The notes under the pieces: generated by a model
Database searches by the model: none
Told to the model about the DNA's origin: nothing
What the model saw: only the letters and a program-made list of their open reading frames with translations
Translations under genes and position numbers: made by a program
Shown here: piece by piece, positions 49,357-58,536 of the stretch
Layout of the letters: each line of letters starts with the position of its first letter
Numbering within the stretch: the first letter of the stretch is position 1
Assembly: GCF_001938985.1 (NCBI RefSeq)
Contig: NZ_MKIN01000022.1
Coordinates: forward strand, 372,001 to 436,000
Reading direction: 5' to 3'
From: Gillisella taibaishanensis
Lineage (GTDB): Bacteria > Pseudomonadota > Alphaproteobacteria > Rhizobiales > Rhizobiaceae
DNA length: 64,000 nt

Positions 49357-50090
49357 GCTGCCCGGCGTTCCCTCTCGATCGCGGCATAGGCGGCGTTGAA
49401 GCTCGCCATGCGCTGATGCGCCGCCGCGTGCATTTCAACCGGCAGACCGCGCGCATAAAGCCGGTCAGGATGGTGCTCGGAAGCCAGCGCCCGGTACCGC
49501 TTTCGGATCGTGCCGAAATCATCGCTGCGCGATACGCCCAGAATACCGTAGGGATCGTGGTCGGGCGCTAAATGCCGCGCCGAGATCTCGGCAAAGCGCT
49601 CCTCGCCTATCGTAAAGATTTCGGCGATCCGCGCCAGGAAAGCCAGCTCGCTTTCATGGATCAGGCCATCCGCCGTGGCGATATGGAAGAGCGCGTCGAC
49701 GATCTCTTCAAGCACCGGGCAGCCCTTGACCCGCGAACCGCAGAGATTGGCGAGCTTTTCGGCATAGGCCTCGTAGCCGGCAACATCCTGCTTGGCGAGA
49801 TTATAGAGACGGGCGACGTTGCGCGCCTCTTCCGGCGGAAAATCGAAGATGCTGCGAAAGGCATTGACTTCGGCCTGCGAGACGATGCCGTCAGCCTTGG
49901 CCATCTTGGCCGAGAGTGCGATGATCGCCACCGAAAAAGAAACCCGCCGGCGCGTCTCCGGATCGCCTTCGAACACCGTGCGGATCGCCTCGACAAGCGA
50001 CGACAGCGCGTTGCCGGCCGCATCGCTGACCGCGCCGAGCAATCGATCCCAGAGTGACGATAGTTGTTGGCAGGCGAAATCGAAAATCAT
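49353..50090 (-). CDS. DjlA-like co-chaperone (TerB + J domain)
   Basis: A 245-residue protein with a tellurite-resistance B-like helical domain (SFSVAIIALSAKMAKADGIV to HIATADGLIHESELAFLARI) and a C-terminal J domain. The J-domain HPD is present in ALASEHHPDRLYARGL. Unlike E. coli DjlA, it has no clear N-terminal transmembrane helix, only a short hydrophobic start (MIFDFACQQLSSLWDRLLGA). J domains stimulate the ATPase of DnaK. It is translationally coupled to the downstream peptidoglycan amidase; why a chaperone partner is tied to a wall enzyme is unclear. Confidence 0.87.
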   Translation of the reverse strand: MIFDFACQQLSSLWDRLLGAVSDAAGNALSSLVEAIRTVFEGDPETRRRVSFSVAIIALSAKMAKADGIVSQAEVNAFRSIFDFPPEEARNVARLYNLAKQDVAGYEAYAEKLANLCGSRVKGCPVLEEIVDALFHIATADGLIHESELAFLARIAEIFTIGEERFAEISARHLAPDHDPYGILGVSRSDDFGTIRKRYRALASEHHPDRLYARGLPVEMHAAAHQRMASFNAAYAAIERERRAA

Positions 50091-50489
50091 GATGATAGGT
50101 TGACCAAATTATCACTTCAAATGCAAGGCGAGCAGCGTCGCGCAGTAGGTTAAACTTTGTTCACTTTCCCCTCCCTTAACCCGACCCGCAAAAGCCGCCT
50201 AGGTTCCCTCATCTGCCCTGAAAAGCAGGCGGCATTGGCTTTTCCACAAGCGACCGTTCGGCGCTTTCCATTTGAAACGATTATATTTCCCCTGCAGATG
50301 AAATTTCGACGAAACTGCGGATTTTGTTCGATTTTTCGCTTTACAGCATCGGTTGGCTGTCGCATCCATGGGCCACGAGATCACAGGACCTGCGGCATTT
50401 TGCCCGGGCCTGATCTTTCTATTGTCGTTTGTCCTCTTGGGAAATCGGGCCTCCCGTATTTCCCTGGCGGACTCTAAAAGGAGGGTTTG
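50091..50489. other. Divergent intergenic region upstream of pfp
   Basis: This 399-bp stretch must carry promoters of the DjlA-like gene (minus) and the phosphofructokinase gene (plus). AT-rich patches occur at about 50270-50345, but no hexamer pair stands out. No small gene or repeat was found. AAAAGGAGGG just before 50490 is the ribosome-binding site of pfp. Confidence 0.5.
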
Positions 50490-51704
50490 ATGGCCAAGAC
50501 CAAAGTCGCATTGCTGACCGCCGGGGGCCTTGCCCCCTGTCTCTCGTCCGCCGTAGGCGGCCTGATCGAGCGCTATAGCGACATCGCGCCAGATGCCGAG
50601 ATCATCGCCTACAAGTCTGGCTATCGCGGCCTTTTGATGGACTACAAGATCGAGATCAACGAGAAGATGCGCGAGCAGGCACATGTGCTGCATCGCTACG
50701 GCGGCTCTCCGATCGGCAATAGCCGCGTGAAGCTCACCAATGTCGCAGATTGCGTCAAACGCGGCTTGGTCAAGGAAGGGCAGAACCCACTGCAGGTGGC
50801 GGCCGAACGACTGGCTGCCGATGGCATCACCATCCTCCACACGATCGGCGGCGACGACACCAATACCACGGCGGCTGATCTTGCCGCCTATCTCGGCGCC
50901 AATGGCTATAACCTGACCGTGGTCGGCCTGCCGAAGACCGTCGACAACGATGTCGTGCCGATCCGCCAGACGCTCGGCGCCTGGACGGCGGCCGATGTCG
51001 GCGCCCGCTTCTTCGACCATGTCTCCAACGAACAGAGTGCGGCACCGCGCACCCTCGTCATTCACGAAGTCATGGGCCGCCATTGCGGCTGGCTGACAGC
51101 GGCAACGGCACGCGCCTATATCCAGCGCATCAAGCCGAATGAATATGTCGAAGGCTTCATGATGAATGAGGAGCTGAAAATCATCGACGGGCTCTACCTG
51201 CCCGAAACCCATTTCGACATGGAGGCGGAGGCCGAGCGGCTGAAGGAACTGATGGACCGCACCGGCTTCGTCACCCTGTTCGTCTCGGAAGGCGCCTGCA
51301 TGGACGAGATCGTCGCCGAACGCGAGAAGGCCGGTGAGGAAATCAAGCGCGATGCATTTGGCCATGTGAAGCTCGACACCATCAATGTCGGCGGCTGGTT
51401 CCAGAAGCATTTCGCCAAGCTGCTCGATGCCGAGCGCTCGATGGTGCAGAAATCCGGCTATTATGCCCGCTCCGCGCCGGCCAATCACCAAGACCTGCGC
51501 CTGATCCAGAGCATGGTCGATCTGGCGGTCGAAAGCGGTCTCAACGGCGTCTCGGGCGTGACGGGCCATGATGAGGATCAGGGCGGCAAATTGCGCGCCA
51601 TCGAGTTCCCGCGCATCAAGGGTGGCAAGGCTTTTGATCTCTCCACCCCCTGGTTCAAAGAAGTGATGGATCATCTGGGCCAGAAATTCCGTCCGGCACA
51701 TTGA
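50490..51704 (+). CDS. pfp: PPi-dependent 6-phosphofructokinase
   Basis: A 404-residue phosphofructokinase. The key glycine of the ATP-using enzymes (GGDGS) is Asp here: TIGGDDTNTTA at about 118-128. GLPKTVDND at 146-154 has the Lys that marks PPi-using enzymes. So it probably phosphorylates fructose 6-phosphate with pyrophosphate, reversibly. Other motifs: TAGGLAPCLSSAVGGL (phosphate binding) and EVMGRHCGWL (sugar site). It may serve both glycolysis and gluconeogenesis in an organism that relies on Entner-Doudoroff. The ATG at 50490 has AAAAGGAGGG upstream; a TTG directly before is unlikely. No other glycolytic gene is nearby. Confidence 0.92.
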   Translation: MAKTKVALLTAGGLAPCLSSAVGGLIERYSDIAPDAEIIAYKSGYRGLLMDYKIEINEKMREQAHVLHRYGGSPIGNSRVKLTNVADCVKRGLVKEGQNPLQVAAERLAADGITILHTIGGDDTNTTAADLAAYLGANGYNLTVVGLPKTVDNDVVPIRQTLGAWTAADVGARFFDHVSNEQSAAPRTLVIHEVMGRHCGWLTAATARAYIQRIKPNEYVEGFMMNEELKIIDGLYLPETHFDMEAEAERLKELMDRTGFVTLFVSEGACMDEIVAEREKAGEEIKRDAFGHVKLDTINVGGWFQKHFAKLLDAERSMVQKSGYYARSAPANHQDLRLIQSMVDLAVESGLNGVSGVTGHDEDQGGKLRAIEFPRIKGGKAFDLSTPWFKEVMDHLGQKFRPAH

Positions 51705-51955
51705 CCTTGACGGCGATTGGTGGCTTCTCTTTGCAAGCACCGCTCGTCGTCCGGGTGGAGGATTTTCGCAAGGCAAACCACCTGCGGAAATAGTTGGCCG
51801 GACCGGCACTAAAAACCGCGATGCGATACTATATAAAGACCAGCGCCGGATGCTCAAACGCATGCGGCGCTCATCCGTTTGTGTCGAGGCTCGCCGTGCC
51901 GAAAGGGATGCGGTGCTAAACCCGGTGCGGACGCATTGAACTCGGAGGCAGGCCT

Positions 51956-52591
51956 ATGAACATTCAGGATTGGCTGTTGTTTTCAGCGGCAAGCGCTGCC
52001 TTCCTGGCCGTGCCTGGGCGCAGCGCCAAGCGAATCATAGCCTGTCGCCGCGCGGGCGGCCTGCGCCTTGCCTGCCTCAGCGCCGCCGGCAGCACCATTG
52101 GATATGGCGTTGCCGCAAGCCTCGTGTTCGGCGCCGCACAGGCTTTGGCCAATGCCCGCTCGACCGCGCTGTCCGATTTGCGCTGGGTTGGCATGGGCGT
52201 GTTAATGATTATGGCACTCAGATTGTGGCGGGCGCCGCTGCATATCGGCCCGGTCGCAGATAACGACAATGTCGCAGACAGACGGGCAATGGTCATTGTG
52301 TCGCAGGCGGTAATGTCGTCGGTCTTCGATGCACGCTCGCTGGTGTTTCTTCTGGCACTTGTGACCCAAATGGGAGCAGGTCTTTCGCCGTTCAGTAGCG
52401 ATTTCTTGACCATGGAACTGGCTTTTCTGCTGATTTCAGGCCTGATTTGCGGCTCTCAGGCGATTTTTGCACAGGCTTTCGATCGACTGATCCGCCGGCG
52501 CACAGCGCGGCGAATCCTGCAGCCAAAGGGCAAATCCATGCTGATTTCCGCCCGTTCCGTCAGCGCTGGCTTCCGTCGCATCGCTGCCTGA
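51956..52591 (+). CDS. LysE/RhtB-like membrane protein, divergent
   Basis: A 211-residue protein with about five hydrophobic segments. The start (NIQDWLLFSAASAAFLAVPG) is like LysE exporters, which have an F-x-x-x-x-x-P-G-P motif in helix 1, and AGGLRLACLSAAGSTIGYGV resembles the following loop and helix. The Pro-Gly is present, but the next residues (RSAKR) differ from the common GPN/GP pattern. Export of amino acids is therefore only a guess. A basic tail (RRRTARRILQPKGKSM) follows the last helix. GGAGGC lies nine bases before the ATG. The gene stands alone. Confidence 0.6.
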   Translation: MNIQDWLLFSAASAAFLAVPGRSAKRIIACRRAGGLRLACLSAAGSTIGYGVAASLVFGAAQALANARSTALSDLRWVGMGVLMIMALRLWRAPLHIGPVADNDNVADRRAMVIVSQAVMSSVFDARSLVFLLALVTQMGAGLSPFSSDFLTMELAFLLISGLICGSQAIFAQAFDRLIRRRTARRILQPKGKSMLISARSVSAGFRRIAA

Positions 52592-52740
52592 TCGGCCTCC
52601 TTGGCGCCCCCTCGCCAAGGCTGGAGTGCTGGTAATGTCATCTTAGACTTCAAGGGGGCTGTCAAATTTGTGAATCCGATGTTAATAGTTCGTGCGCTGC
52701 CCCAAAGCAGCACTCGTTTCAACAGCCGACGGACATTTGC

Positions 52741-53850
52741 ATGACAGCGAAAACGGACCGCACGATTGCCATCAGCATTACTGCTGTCATCGTCGCAGCC
52801 CTTTCCAGTTGCACCAATGTGAACGACAATGCCAAGGCCGACATGGCGCCGAAGCCCGCTGCCGGGCATCAGGCTGTCGCCAAGGCCGCCGCACCGGCTG
52901 GATCTCAGGCGGCGTCGGCCGCGGCAAACGGTTCCGTTGCAGGTGCAGGCACTGCCCAGGCAGCGAATGGCCAGGCAGTGGCCGGCCAGTCCGTCAATTC
53001 CCAAGCCACGATGCAGCCGACTCAGTCCGCCGTCGCGGCGCTTGCCAATACATCGACCGGAAACAGTGCTCTGGCCGCTATTAACGGCGCGTCGGCAACC
53101 GGTGCATCGGCAAACGCCCAGATGGCCCATCTTGCGACCGGCCAGGGTCCTTATCCAATGGCAAAGCCTGGATACACCCAGGTCGCTTCGCTCGGACCCA
53201 CCGTCGGCAACACACCGTCCTCGGCCAATGCTCCAGCCAACGTTGCCGACAATGAGCCGATCGGACTGGAAAACGAAGCCCTGCAGCCTGAAGTGATCCA
53301 CGCGGCGATACCAACTCCACGTCCTGCTTCCCTCGGGGGCACGTCGACGGCGTCTTACGCATCCCCGTCGCGGTCCACGGCAACGTCGTTCGCCATGCTC
53401 GACGCACAGTTCGACACCAGCGCCCCTGGCCCGATTCAGGCTCTGTCGTCAGAGCGTTCAAAGACCGAATCCGCTGGCAATGCCGGCAGTTCGGCTCCTC
53501 GTGGCCCAACCGTGATCAACGGCCTCGTCAACAAATATGCAGCACTTTACGGCATGCCGTCGGCGCTGATCCACAGGGTCATTCACCGCGAGAGCCGCTA
53601 CAATGCTTCGGCCTATAACCGGGGCAATTACGGGCTGATGCAGATCCGCTACAACACGGCCCGCTCGCTCGGCTATGATGGCCCCGCCGAAGGCCTGTTC
53701 GACCCGGAAACCAACCTGAAATATGCCATCAAATATCTCCGTGGCGCCTGGATGGTGGCAGACAACAATAACGACAACGCGGTTCGTCTCTATGCACGCG
53801 GCTATTACAACGACGCCAAGCGCAAGGGCCTGCTGGACGACGTGCAATAA
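52741..53850 (+). CDS. Lipoprotein-like lytic transglycosylase with long Ala-rich linker
   Basis: A 369-residue protein. The N-terminal signal ends at ALSSCTNVND, a plausible lipobox. About 230 residues of low-complexity sequence rich in Ala, Ser, Gly, Asn and Gln follow, with almost no predicted structure. The C-terminal 120 residues form an SLT domain with the catalytic glutamate in VIHRESRYNASAYNRG, then YGLMQIRYNTARSLGYDG and NLKYAIKYLRGAW. The linker could span the periplasm from an outer-membrane anchor. A terminator follows. It is convergent with the serine hydrolase gene. Confidence 0.85.
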   Translation: MTAKTDRTIAISITAVIVAALSSCTNVNDNAKADMAPKPAAGHQAVAKAAAPAGSQAASAAANGSVAGAGTAQAANGQAVAGQSVNSQATMQPTQSAVAALANTSTGNSALAAINGASATGASANAQMAHLATGQGPYPMAKPGYTQVASLGPTVGNTPSSANAPANVADNEPIGLENEALQPEVIHAAIPTPRPASLGGTSTASYASPSRSTATSFAMLDAQFDTSAPGPIQALSSERSKTESAGNAGSSAPRGPTVINGLVNKYAALYGMPSALIHRVIHRESRYNASAYNRGNYGLMQIRYNTARSLGYDGPAEGLFDPETNLKYAIKYLRGAWMVADNNNDNAVRLYARGYYNDAKRKGLLDDVQ

Positions 53851-53892
53851 GCACGTCATTTAAGGTCTTCACACCACATATACGAAGCTGAC

Positions 53893-53918
53893 AGCCGGGC
53901 CTATCGCCCGGCTTTATT
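53893..53918. terminator. Terminator between convergent genes
   Basis: AGCCGGGC (53893-53900) and GCCCGGCT (53906-53913) with a five-base loop, followed by TTATTG. It ends the transglycosylase transcript; the convergent serine hydrolase stop begins at 53914. Confidence 0.75.
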
Positions 53919-55281
53919 GTGTCGCGTCCAGCACGGCCTTGACCAGCAGCTGCGGCCGGTAGTTGGCCCAGGCGGGCGTCAGCCCCATACGCAGCACAAT
54001 CAGCTTGCGCTCCGGTACAATGGTGATCGTCTGGCCGTCATGGCCCTGAAACCAGATGGTGTCTTCCTTGATCCCGAACGTCGTATCGCGCCGATCACCC
54101 GGTCCGACCCGCCAGATCTGCCCTCCGCCATAAAGGCCCCTTGAAGCGCTGGTCGGCTGGATCATCGTCTGGACGAAGCCTTCGGGCAGCAGCCGCTGCC
54201 CCTTCCACACGCCGTCCTGCAGCAGCAGTTGCGCGAGCTTGCCCCAATCGCGGGCAGAGGCATAGAAATAGGACCCGCCCGAGAGCGTGCCGACCTCATC
54301 GGCTTCGAGCACAGCGCTGCTCATGCCGAGCGGCGCAAACAGGGCGGCACGCGGATAGGCAAGTGCTGCGTCCTTGGGCAGGCTGTTCATCAGGATGCGG
54401 GACAGCAGCACCGAACTGCCTGTCGAATAGTGAAAATGCGTGCCCGGCGCTTTGTCGAGTGGCTGGGAGGCCGCAAAATTGGATTGGTCCGGCTCCAGGA
54501 AGAGCATCCGTGTCACATCGCTGACATCACCATAACTCTCGTTGAACTCAAGTCCGCTTTCCATCCCCATGATATGACGCAGCCGGATGCTGGCGCGCTC
54601 ATCGCTCCATTGCGCCAGCAGATGGTCTTGATCGAGTGACAGCCCCCCCTCCCCGATCCGGTGGCCGATCAGCATCGCCGTCACGGTCTTGGTCATCGAC
54701 CAGCCGATCAAGGGCGTTCCAGGCCCGAAGCCGGGGCCGTAAGCTTCTCCAACGAGCTTGCCATCGCGGATGACAAGAACCGCGCGCATCGAAGGGCCTG
54801 TCAGCGCGGGATCCGCAAGGATCTTCGTCAGCGCAGGATCGGTCTCCGCCTTGCCCATGCCGTCGGGCCAGGGCTCGGCACCTGGCGCGGCGGCCACCGG
54901 CTGCGGCTGCGGCAGGGCCACGGCGCGAGCGGCCTCGATCTTGCCATCAGGCACGCTAGCGCAGCCAAGGCCCGGACGGGCAACCGCCGTACTCGGCACG
55001 AAGGCACCGAAGATATAGGCGGTGACCGTGCCGGCATCGCGATCCACGGACACTCTCAGGAACCGCAGCAGCGGATTGCCGGGCGCCTGAACATCCTCCG
55101 ACAGAACCTGATCAGGATCGCGCCCGGCAAGGAAGACATTGGAGCAGACGATCTTCGCGGCATAGCCGGTGCCGACCCGCAGCAATTCCGGCGGAGAGAG
55201 CCACAGCCAAAGCGCTGCCCCGATCACGACAGTCACAACAGCCGCCGCGAGCCAGCGGAAAAACCGAATCAGATAAACCAT
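53914..55281 (-). CDS. Serine hydrolase, class C beta-lactamase family
   Basis: A 455-residue protein with an N-terminal membrane helix (FRWLAAAVVTVVIGAALWLWL). The catalytic S-x-x-K is in IGWSMTKTVTAML; the Tyr motif is in HFHYSTGSSVLLSRI; a His-containing GHDGQTITIVPERK replaces the K-T-G motif, as in many esterase-like members. Relatives include EstB, D-aminopeptidases and PBP4-like proteins; the substrate is not clear, though a periplasmic location fits wall peptide or ester cleavage. The start at MVYLIRFFRW (55281) has GGGAGAAG upstream. Upstream on the other strand lies btaA. Confidence 0.85.
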   Translation of the reverse strand: MVYLIRFFRWLAAAVVTVVIGAALWLWLSPPELLRVGTGYAAKIVCSNVFLAGRDPDQVLSEDVQAPGNPLLRFLRVSVDRDAGTVTAYIFGAFVPSTAVARPGLGCASVPDGKIEAARAVALPQPQPVAAAPGAEPWPDGMGKAETDPALTKILADPALTGPSMRAVLVIRDGKLVGEAYGPGFGPGTPLIGWSMTKTVTAMLIGHRIGEGGLSLDQDHLLAQWSDERASIRLRHIMGMESGLEFNESYGDVSDVTRMLFLEPDQSNFAASQPLDKAPGTHFHYSTGSSVLLSRILMNSLPKDAALAYPRAALFAPLGMSSAVLEADEVGTLSGGSYFYASARDWGKLAQLLLQDGVWKGQRLLPEGFVQTMIQPTSASRGLYGGGQIWRVGPGDRRDTTFGIKEDTIWFQGHDGQTITIVPERKLIVLRMGLTPAWANYRPQLLVKAVLDATQ

Positions 55282-55431
55282 GCCATCTTCTCCCATGCAG
55301 GGTGCCGCGACAAACAAGCATGATTACTGCATCGGTGAAAGGGCGCCACGGTTGAAGCGACCCAGGCTTTCCTTGAGGAAAACGACCTTTTTCGACAGCA
55401 ATTGTGACAGCCCCAGGCCGGTCAACAATGC

Positions 55432-55463
55432 GCGTCATCAAACTGTAGTGGTCGGGCTCTATT
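55432..55463 (+). promoter_or_regulatory. Possible Pho box and -10 before btaA
   Basis: GCGTCAT-caaa-CTGTAGT (55432-55449) matches two 7-bp halves of the PHO box at 10 of 14 positions with the correct 11-bp period. A -10-like TCTATT at 55458-55463 follows at the expected distance. It lies 47 bp before the btaA start. Betaine lipid synthesis is phosphate-regulated in Sinorhizobium, which fits. Confidence 0.4.
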
Positions 55464-55496
55464 CCGGTAAAAAATCGGAAAAGGGGCCTTTCGCAC

Positions 55497-56744
55497 ATGA
55501 CAGAGATTGTTCCAGACGCTGGATTTCGCAAAAACCATAAACTGAAATCCGCGCTGCTCCAACACAATGCTCTCTCGCGCCAAGGCCTGTCGGAGCGCCT
55601 GTTCGGCCTGATGTTTTCCGGCCTCGTCTATCCGCAGATCTGGGAAGATCCAGATGTCGACATGCAGGCCATGCAGCTTGGCGCCGGCCACCGCGTCGTC
55701 ACCATCGGCTCAGGCGGCTGCAACATGCTGGCCTATCTGTCGCGCGAGCCCGAGAGCATCGACGTCGTCGATCTCAATCCGCATCACATCGCGCTGAACA
55801 AGCTCAAGCTCGCCGCCTTCCGCTACCTGCCTGATCATGCCGCCGTCGTGCAGCTGCTGGCAACCGACAAGGCTCGCGGCAATGCCACCATGGTCGAGCG
55901 CTACGTGGCCCCCCATCTCGATGCAACCACCCGCAGCTATTGGAAGGGCCGCAGCCTGACGGGACGCCGCCGTATCCGGGTGTTCAACGGCAATTTCTAC
56001 CGCACGGGCCTGCTCGGCCGCTTTATCACCACCACCCATATCCTCGCCCGCCTGCACGGCGTTCGGCTTGAGGAAATCACGCAGTGCCGCACCCCGCGTG
56101 AGCAGCGGCAATTCTTCGAAACCCGCATTGCGCCGCTGTTTGAAAAGCCATTCATCCGCTGGCTGACCAACCGCAAGAGCTCGCTGTTCGGCCTCGGCAT
56201 TCCGCCGCAGCAATATGACGAACTGGCCAGCGTATCCGATACTGGCACCATCGCCCCGGTCCTGAAGGCCCGGCTGGAAAAGCTCGCCTGTCACTTTTCG
56301 CTGCGTGACAATTACTTTGCCTGGCAGGCCTTCGCCCGCCGCTACCCGAAGTCACATGAAGGCGCCCTACCGGATTATCTGCGCGCCGATTATTATAGCG
56401 CCATCCGCACCAGCGTCGACCGGGTCAAGGTCCATCACGCCAGCTATACCGAACTGCTGTCCACCAAGCCGGCCGGCAGCGTCGACCGCTTCGTTCTGCT
56501 CGATGCCCAGGACTGGATGAACGACGAACAGTTGAACGATCTCTGGACGGAAATTACCCGCACCGCTTCCAAGAGCGCTCGTGTGATCTTCCGCACCGCC
56601 GCCGAAAAGAGCGTTATCGAAGGCCGGATCTCACCGACGCTTTCTGCGCAATGGACCTATCTCAAGGACCTGTCGCAGCATTTCAACGCGCTCGACCGCT
56701 CGGCGATCTATGGCGGCTTCCATATCTATGAGAAGTCTGCATGA
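55497..56744 (+). CDS. btaA: SAM:diacylglycerol 3-amino-3-carboxypropyltransferase
   Basis: The 415-residue enzyme moves the 3-amino-3-carboxypropyl group from SAM to diacylglycerol, the first step to the betaine lipid DGTS. Motifs are PQIWEDPDVDMQAM, VVTIGSGGCNMLAYLSREPE (SAM loop), IDVVDLNPHHIALNKLKL and FVLLDAQDWMNDEQL. Length matches bacterial BtaA. DGTS replaces phospholipids when phosphate is scarce. It is coupled to btaB by an ATGA overlap. A possible Pho box lies just upstream. The start at 55497 has AAAAGGGG at some distance. Confidence 0.94.
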   Translation: MTEIVPDAGFRKNHKLKSALLQHNALSRQGLSERLFGLMFSGLVYPQIWEDPDVDMQAMQLGAGHRVVTIGSGGCNMLAYLSREPESIDVVDLNPHHIALNKLKLAAFRYLPDHAAVVQLLATDKARGNATMVERYVAPHLDATTRSYWKGRSLTGRRRIRVFNGNFYRTGLLGRFITTTHILARLHGVRLEEITQCRTPREQRQFFETRIAPLFEKPFIRWLTNRKSSLFGLGIPPQQYDELASVSDTGTIAPVLKARLEKLACHFSLRDNYFAWQAFARRYPKSHEGALPDYLRADYYSAIRTSVDRVKVHHASYTELLSTKPAGSVDRFVLLDAQDWMNDEQLNDLWTEITRTASKSARVIFRTAAEKSVIEGRISPTLSAQWTYLKDLSQHFNALDRSAIYGGFHIYEKSA

Positions 56745-57457
56745 GCGAGATCAACGTCGATCTCAATGGGACAACCGTGACATCGAGCTCCGGCCCGGCG
56801 CCGAGCCTTGACCAGCAGCATGCCAGCAAGATGGACCAAGTCTACCGCACCCAGCGGCACATCTACGACTTGACCCGCAAATACTACCTGCTTGGCCGCG
56901 ATACAGCAATTGCGCGGCTGGCACTGCCTAGGGATGGCAGCCTCTTGGAAGTCGCCTGCGGCACGGGCCGCAACCTGATTTGCGCCGAGCGGCTCTATCC
57001 CGTCTCGCACCTCTACGGTTTCGACATTTCAAACGAAATGCTCGAACAGGCCAGGCTGAACTTCCGTGGCCGTCCGCGCCAGCCTGACCTGCGCATCGCC
57101 GACGCATCGGCCTTTACCGCCGCCGATTTCCCTGTCGGGACTGACGGTTTCGACCGGATCATGATTTCCTATGCCCTGTCGATGATCCCGGAGTGGCAAA
57201 AAGCGATTGCTTGTTCGCTCAACGCACTGAAGCCCGGCGGCGCGCTGCATGTGGTCGATTTTGGCCAGCAGGAAGGCTTGCCGCGCTGGTTTCGCCATCT
57301 GCTGCATGCCTGGCTCGCGCGCTTCCATGTGACACCGAGGGCCGACCTCAGGCAAGAGCTTGCCGCACAGGCAGAGGCGCTCGGCGCCACGCTCACCTTT
57401 ACGCCGCTCTACCGCGGCTATGCCTGGCACGCAGTGATTTTGCGCCCAGCCGAATGA
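56741..57457 (+). CDS. btaB: Diacylglyceryl-homoserine N-methyltransferase
   Basis: The 238-residue SAM methyltransferase adds three methyl groups to the product of BtaA to finish DGTS. The SAM loop is GSLLEVACGTGRNLICAERL, followed by YGFDISNEMLEQARLNFRGR and GGALHVVDFGQQEGLPRWFR. The N-terminal DQVYRTQRHIYDLTRKYYLLGRD is typical of this group. It begins in the last codon of btaA (overlap of 4 bp), so translation is coupled. The pair forms a complete bacterial DGTS pathway. Confidence 0.94.
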   Translation: MSEINVDLNGTTVTSSSGPAPSLDQQHASKMDQVYRTQRHIYDLTRKYYLLGRDTAIARLALPRDGSLLEVACGTGRNLICAERLYPVSHLYGFDISNEMLEQARLNFRGRPRQPDLRIADASAFTAADFPVGTDGFDRIMISYALSMIPEWQKAIACSLNALKPGGALHVVDFGQQEGLPRWFRHLLHAWLARFHVTPRADLRQELAAQAEALGATLTFTPLYRGYAWHAVILRPAE

Positions 57458-57617
57458 GCAGTTGAAAATAACGACATTTTAACGATGATGTAGCAAAGTC
57501 ATGGCTTGGGGACTTTCCGCACGCGATGTGTCGGATCGGCCACAGCAGCCTTGGTTTCGCGCCTTCATGCCCGCATTCGCGGTTGCAGCGGCACAACAGT
57601 AGATGAGTAGGTTTCCG

Positions 57618-58424
57618 ATGCGGTCGCTGGTCCTTGCCGTAATACCGATCTGCCTGGCAATGACCGCCTGCACATCGACGAGCTATGACTTCATGGAAAC
57701 CGGCTCGATCCAACCGAAATTCCAGGACAAGGATCCGCAGGACTTCGGCGTCAACTCGCCGCATCGCCACCAGGTGCATGGCATCGACGTGTCCAAGTGG
57801 AATGGCGATATCGACTGGATGCGCGTGCGCCAATCCGGCGTCTCCTTCGCCTTCATCAAGGCGACCGAGGGCAAGGATGTCATCGATCCGAAATTCCAGG
57901 ACTACTGGCGCCAGGCCAATGCCGCTGGCCTGCCGCATGCGCCCTACCATTTCTATTATTTCTGCTCCAGCGCCGACGAGCAAGCCAACTGGTTCATCGC
58001 CAATGTACCGAAGGCTGCAATGGATATGCCGCCCGTCATCGATGTCGAATGGAACCACACCTCCAAGACCTGCACCAAACGGCCGCCGGCCGACGTGGTC
58101 CGCAGCGAGATGAAGCGGTTCATGGACCGGCTGGAAGCCTTCTACGGCAAGCGGCCGATCATTTACACCTCGGTCGATTTCCACCGAGACAATCTGCAGG
58201 GTGCCTTCCAGGATCATTATTTCTGGGTGCGCTCGGTGGCCAAGCATCCATCGGAAATCTATCCGGACCGCCGCTGGGCCTTTTGGCAGTATACCTCGAC
58301 CGGTGTAATCCCCGGCATCAAAGGCGATACCGACATCAATGTCTTTGCCGGCTCCCAGCAAAACTGGCGCAAATGGGTAGAAGCCGTCTCCTTACCGACC
58401 ACCCAGCAGGCTTCGGCTCAATAG
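57618..58424 (+). CDS. GH25 lysozyme-like lipoprotein
   Basis: A protein of about 268 residues with a lipoprotein signal (MRSLVLAVIPICLAMTAC) and a glycoside hydrolase 25 domain. Active-site features are VHGIDVSKWNGDIDW (Asp) and PPVIDVEWNH (Asp-x-Glu), with FAFIKATEGKDVIDPKF and YTSVDFHRDN. It would cut the beta-1,4 link between MurNAc and GlcNAc. Most GH25 enzymes occur in phages, Gram-positive bacteria and fungi; a lipoprotein form is common in rhizobia. The start at 57618 is preferred; an ATG at 57603 adds five residues. No phage genes are nearby. Confidence 0.88.
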   Translation: MRSLVLAVIPICLAMTACTSTSYDFMETGSIQPKFQDKDPQDFGVNSPHRHQVHGIDVSKWNGDIDWMRVRQSGVSFAFIKATEGKDVIDPKFQDYWRQANAAGLPHAPYHFYYFCSSADEQANWFIANVPKAAMDMPPVIDVEWNHTSKTCTKRPPADVVRSEMKRFMDRLEAFYGKRPIIYTSVDFHRDNLQGAFQDHYFWVRSVAKHPSEIYPDRRWAFWQYTSTGVIPGIKGDTDINVFAGSQQNWRKWVEAVSLPTTQQASAQ

Positions 58425-58536
58425 AGCCGTCAGACCGAAAGCCCTGTTATTCGCTGTAAAATAAGCACTGCTCCATGCTTATGTCACAAAGCTTGGGCAC
58501 AGCGAGGCACGGTTTTTCCATATTGGGGGTCTATTC

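Noticed and set aside
55394-55410. Two GACAG copies upstream of btaA as a PHO box
   Set aside because: Their period is 12 bp, not 11, so they fit PhoB poorly; the site at 55432 is better.
57618-58424. Phage remnant suggested by the GH25 lysozyme
   Set aside because: It is a lipoprotein with normal base composition, and no other phage gene is near.
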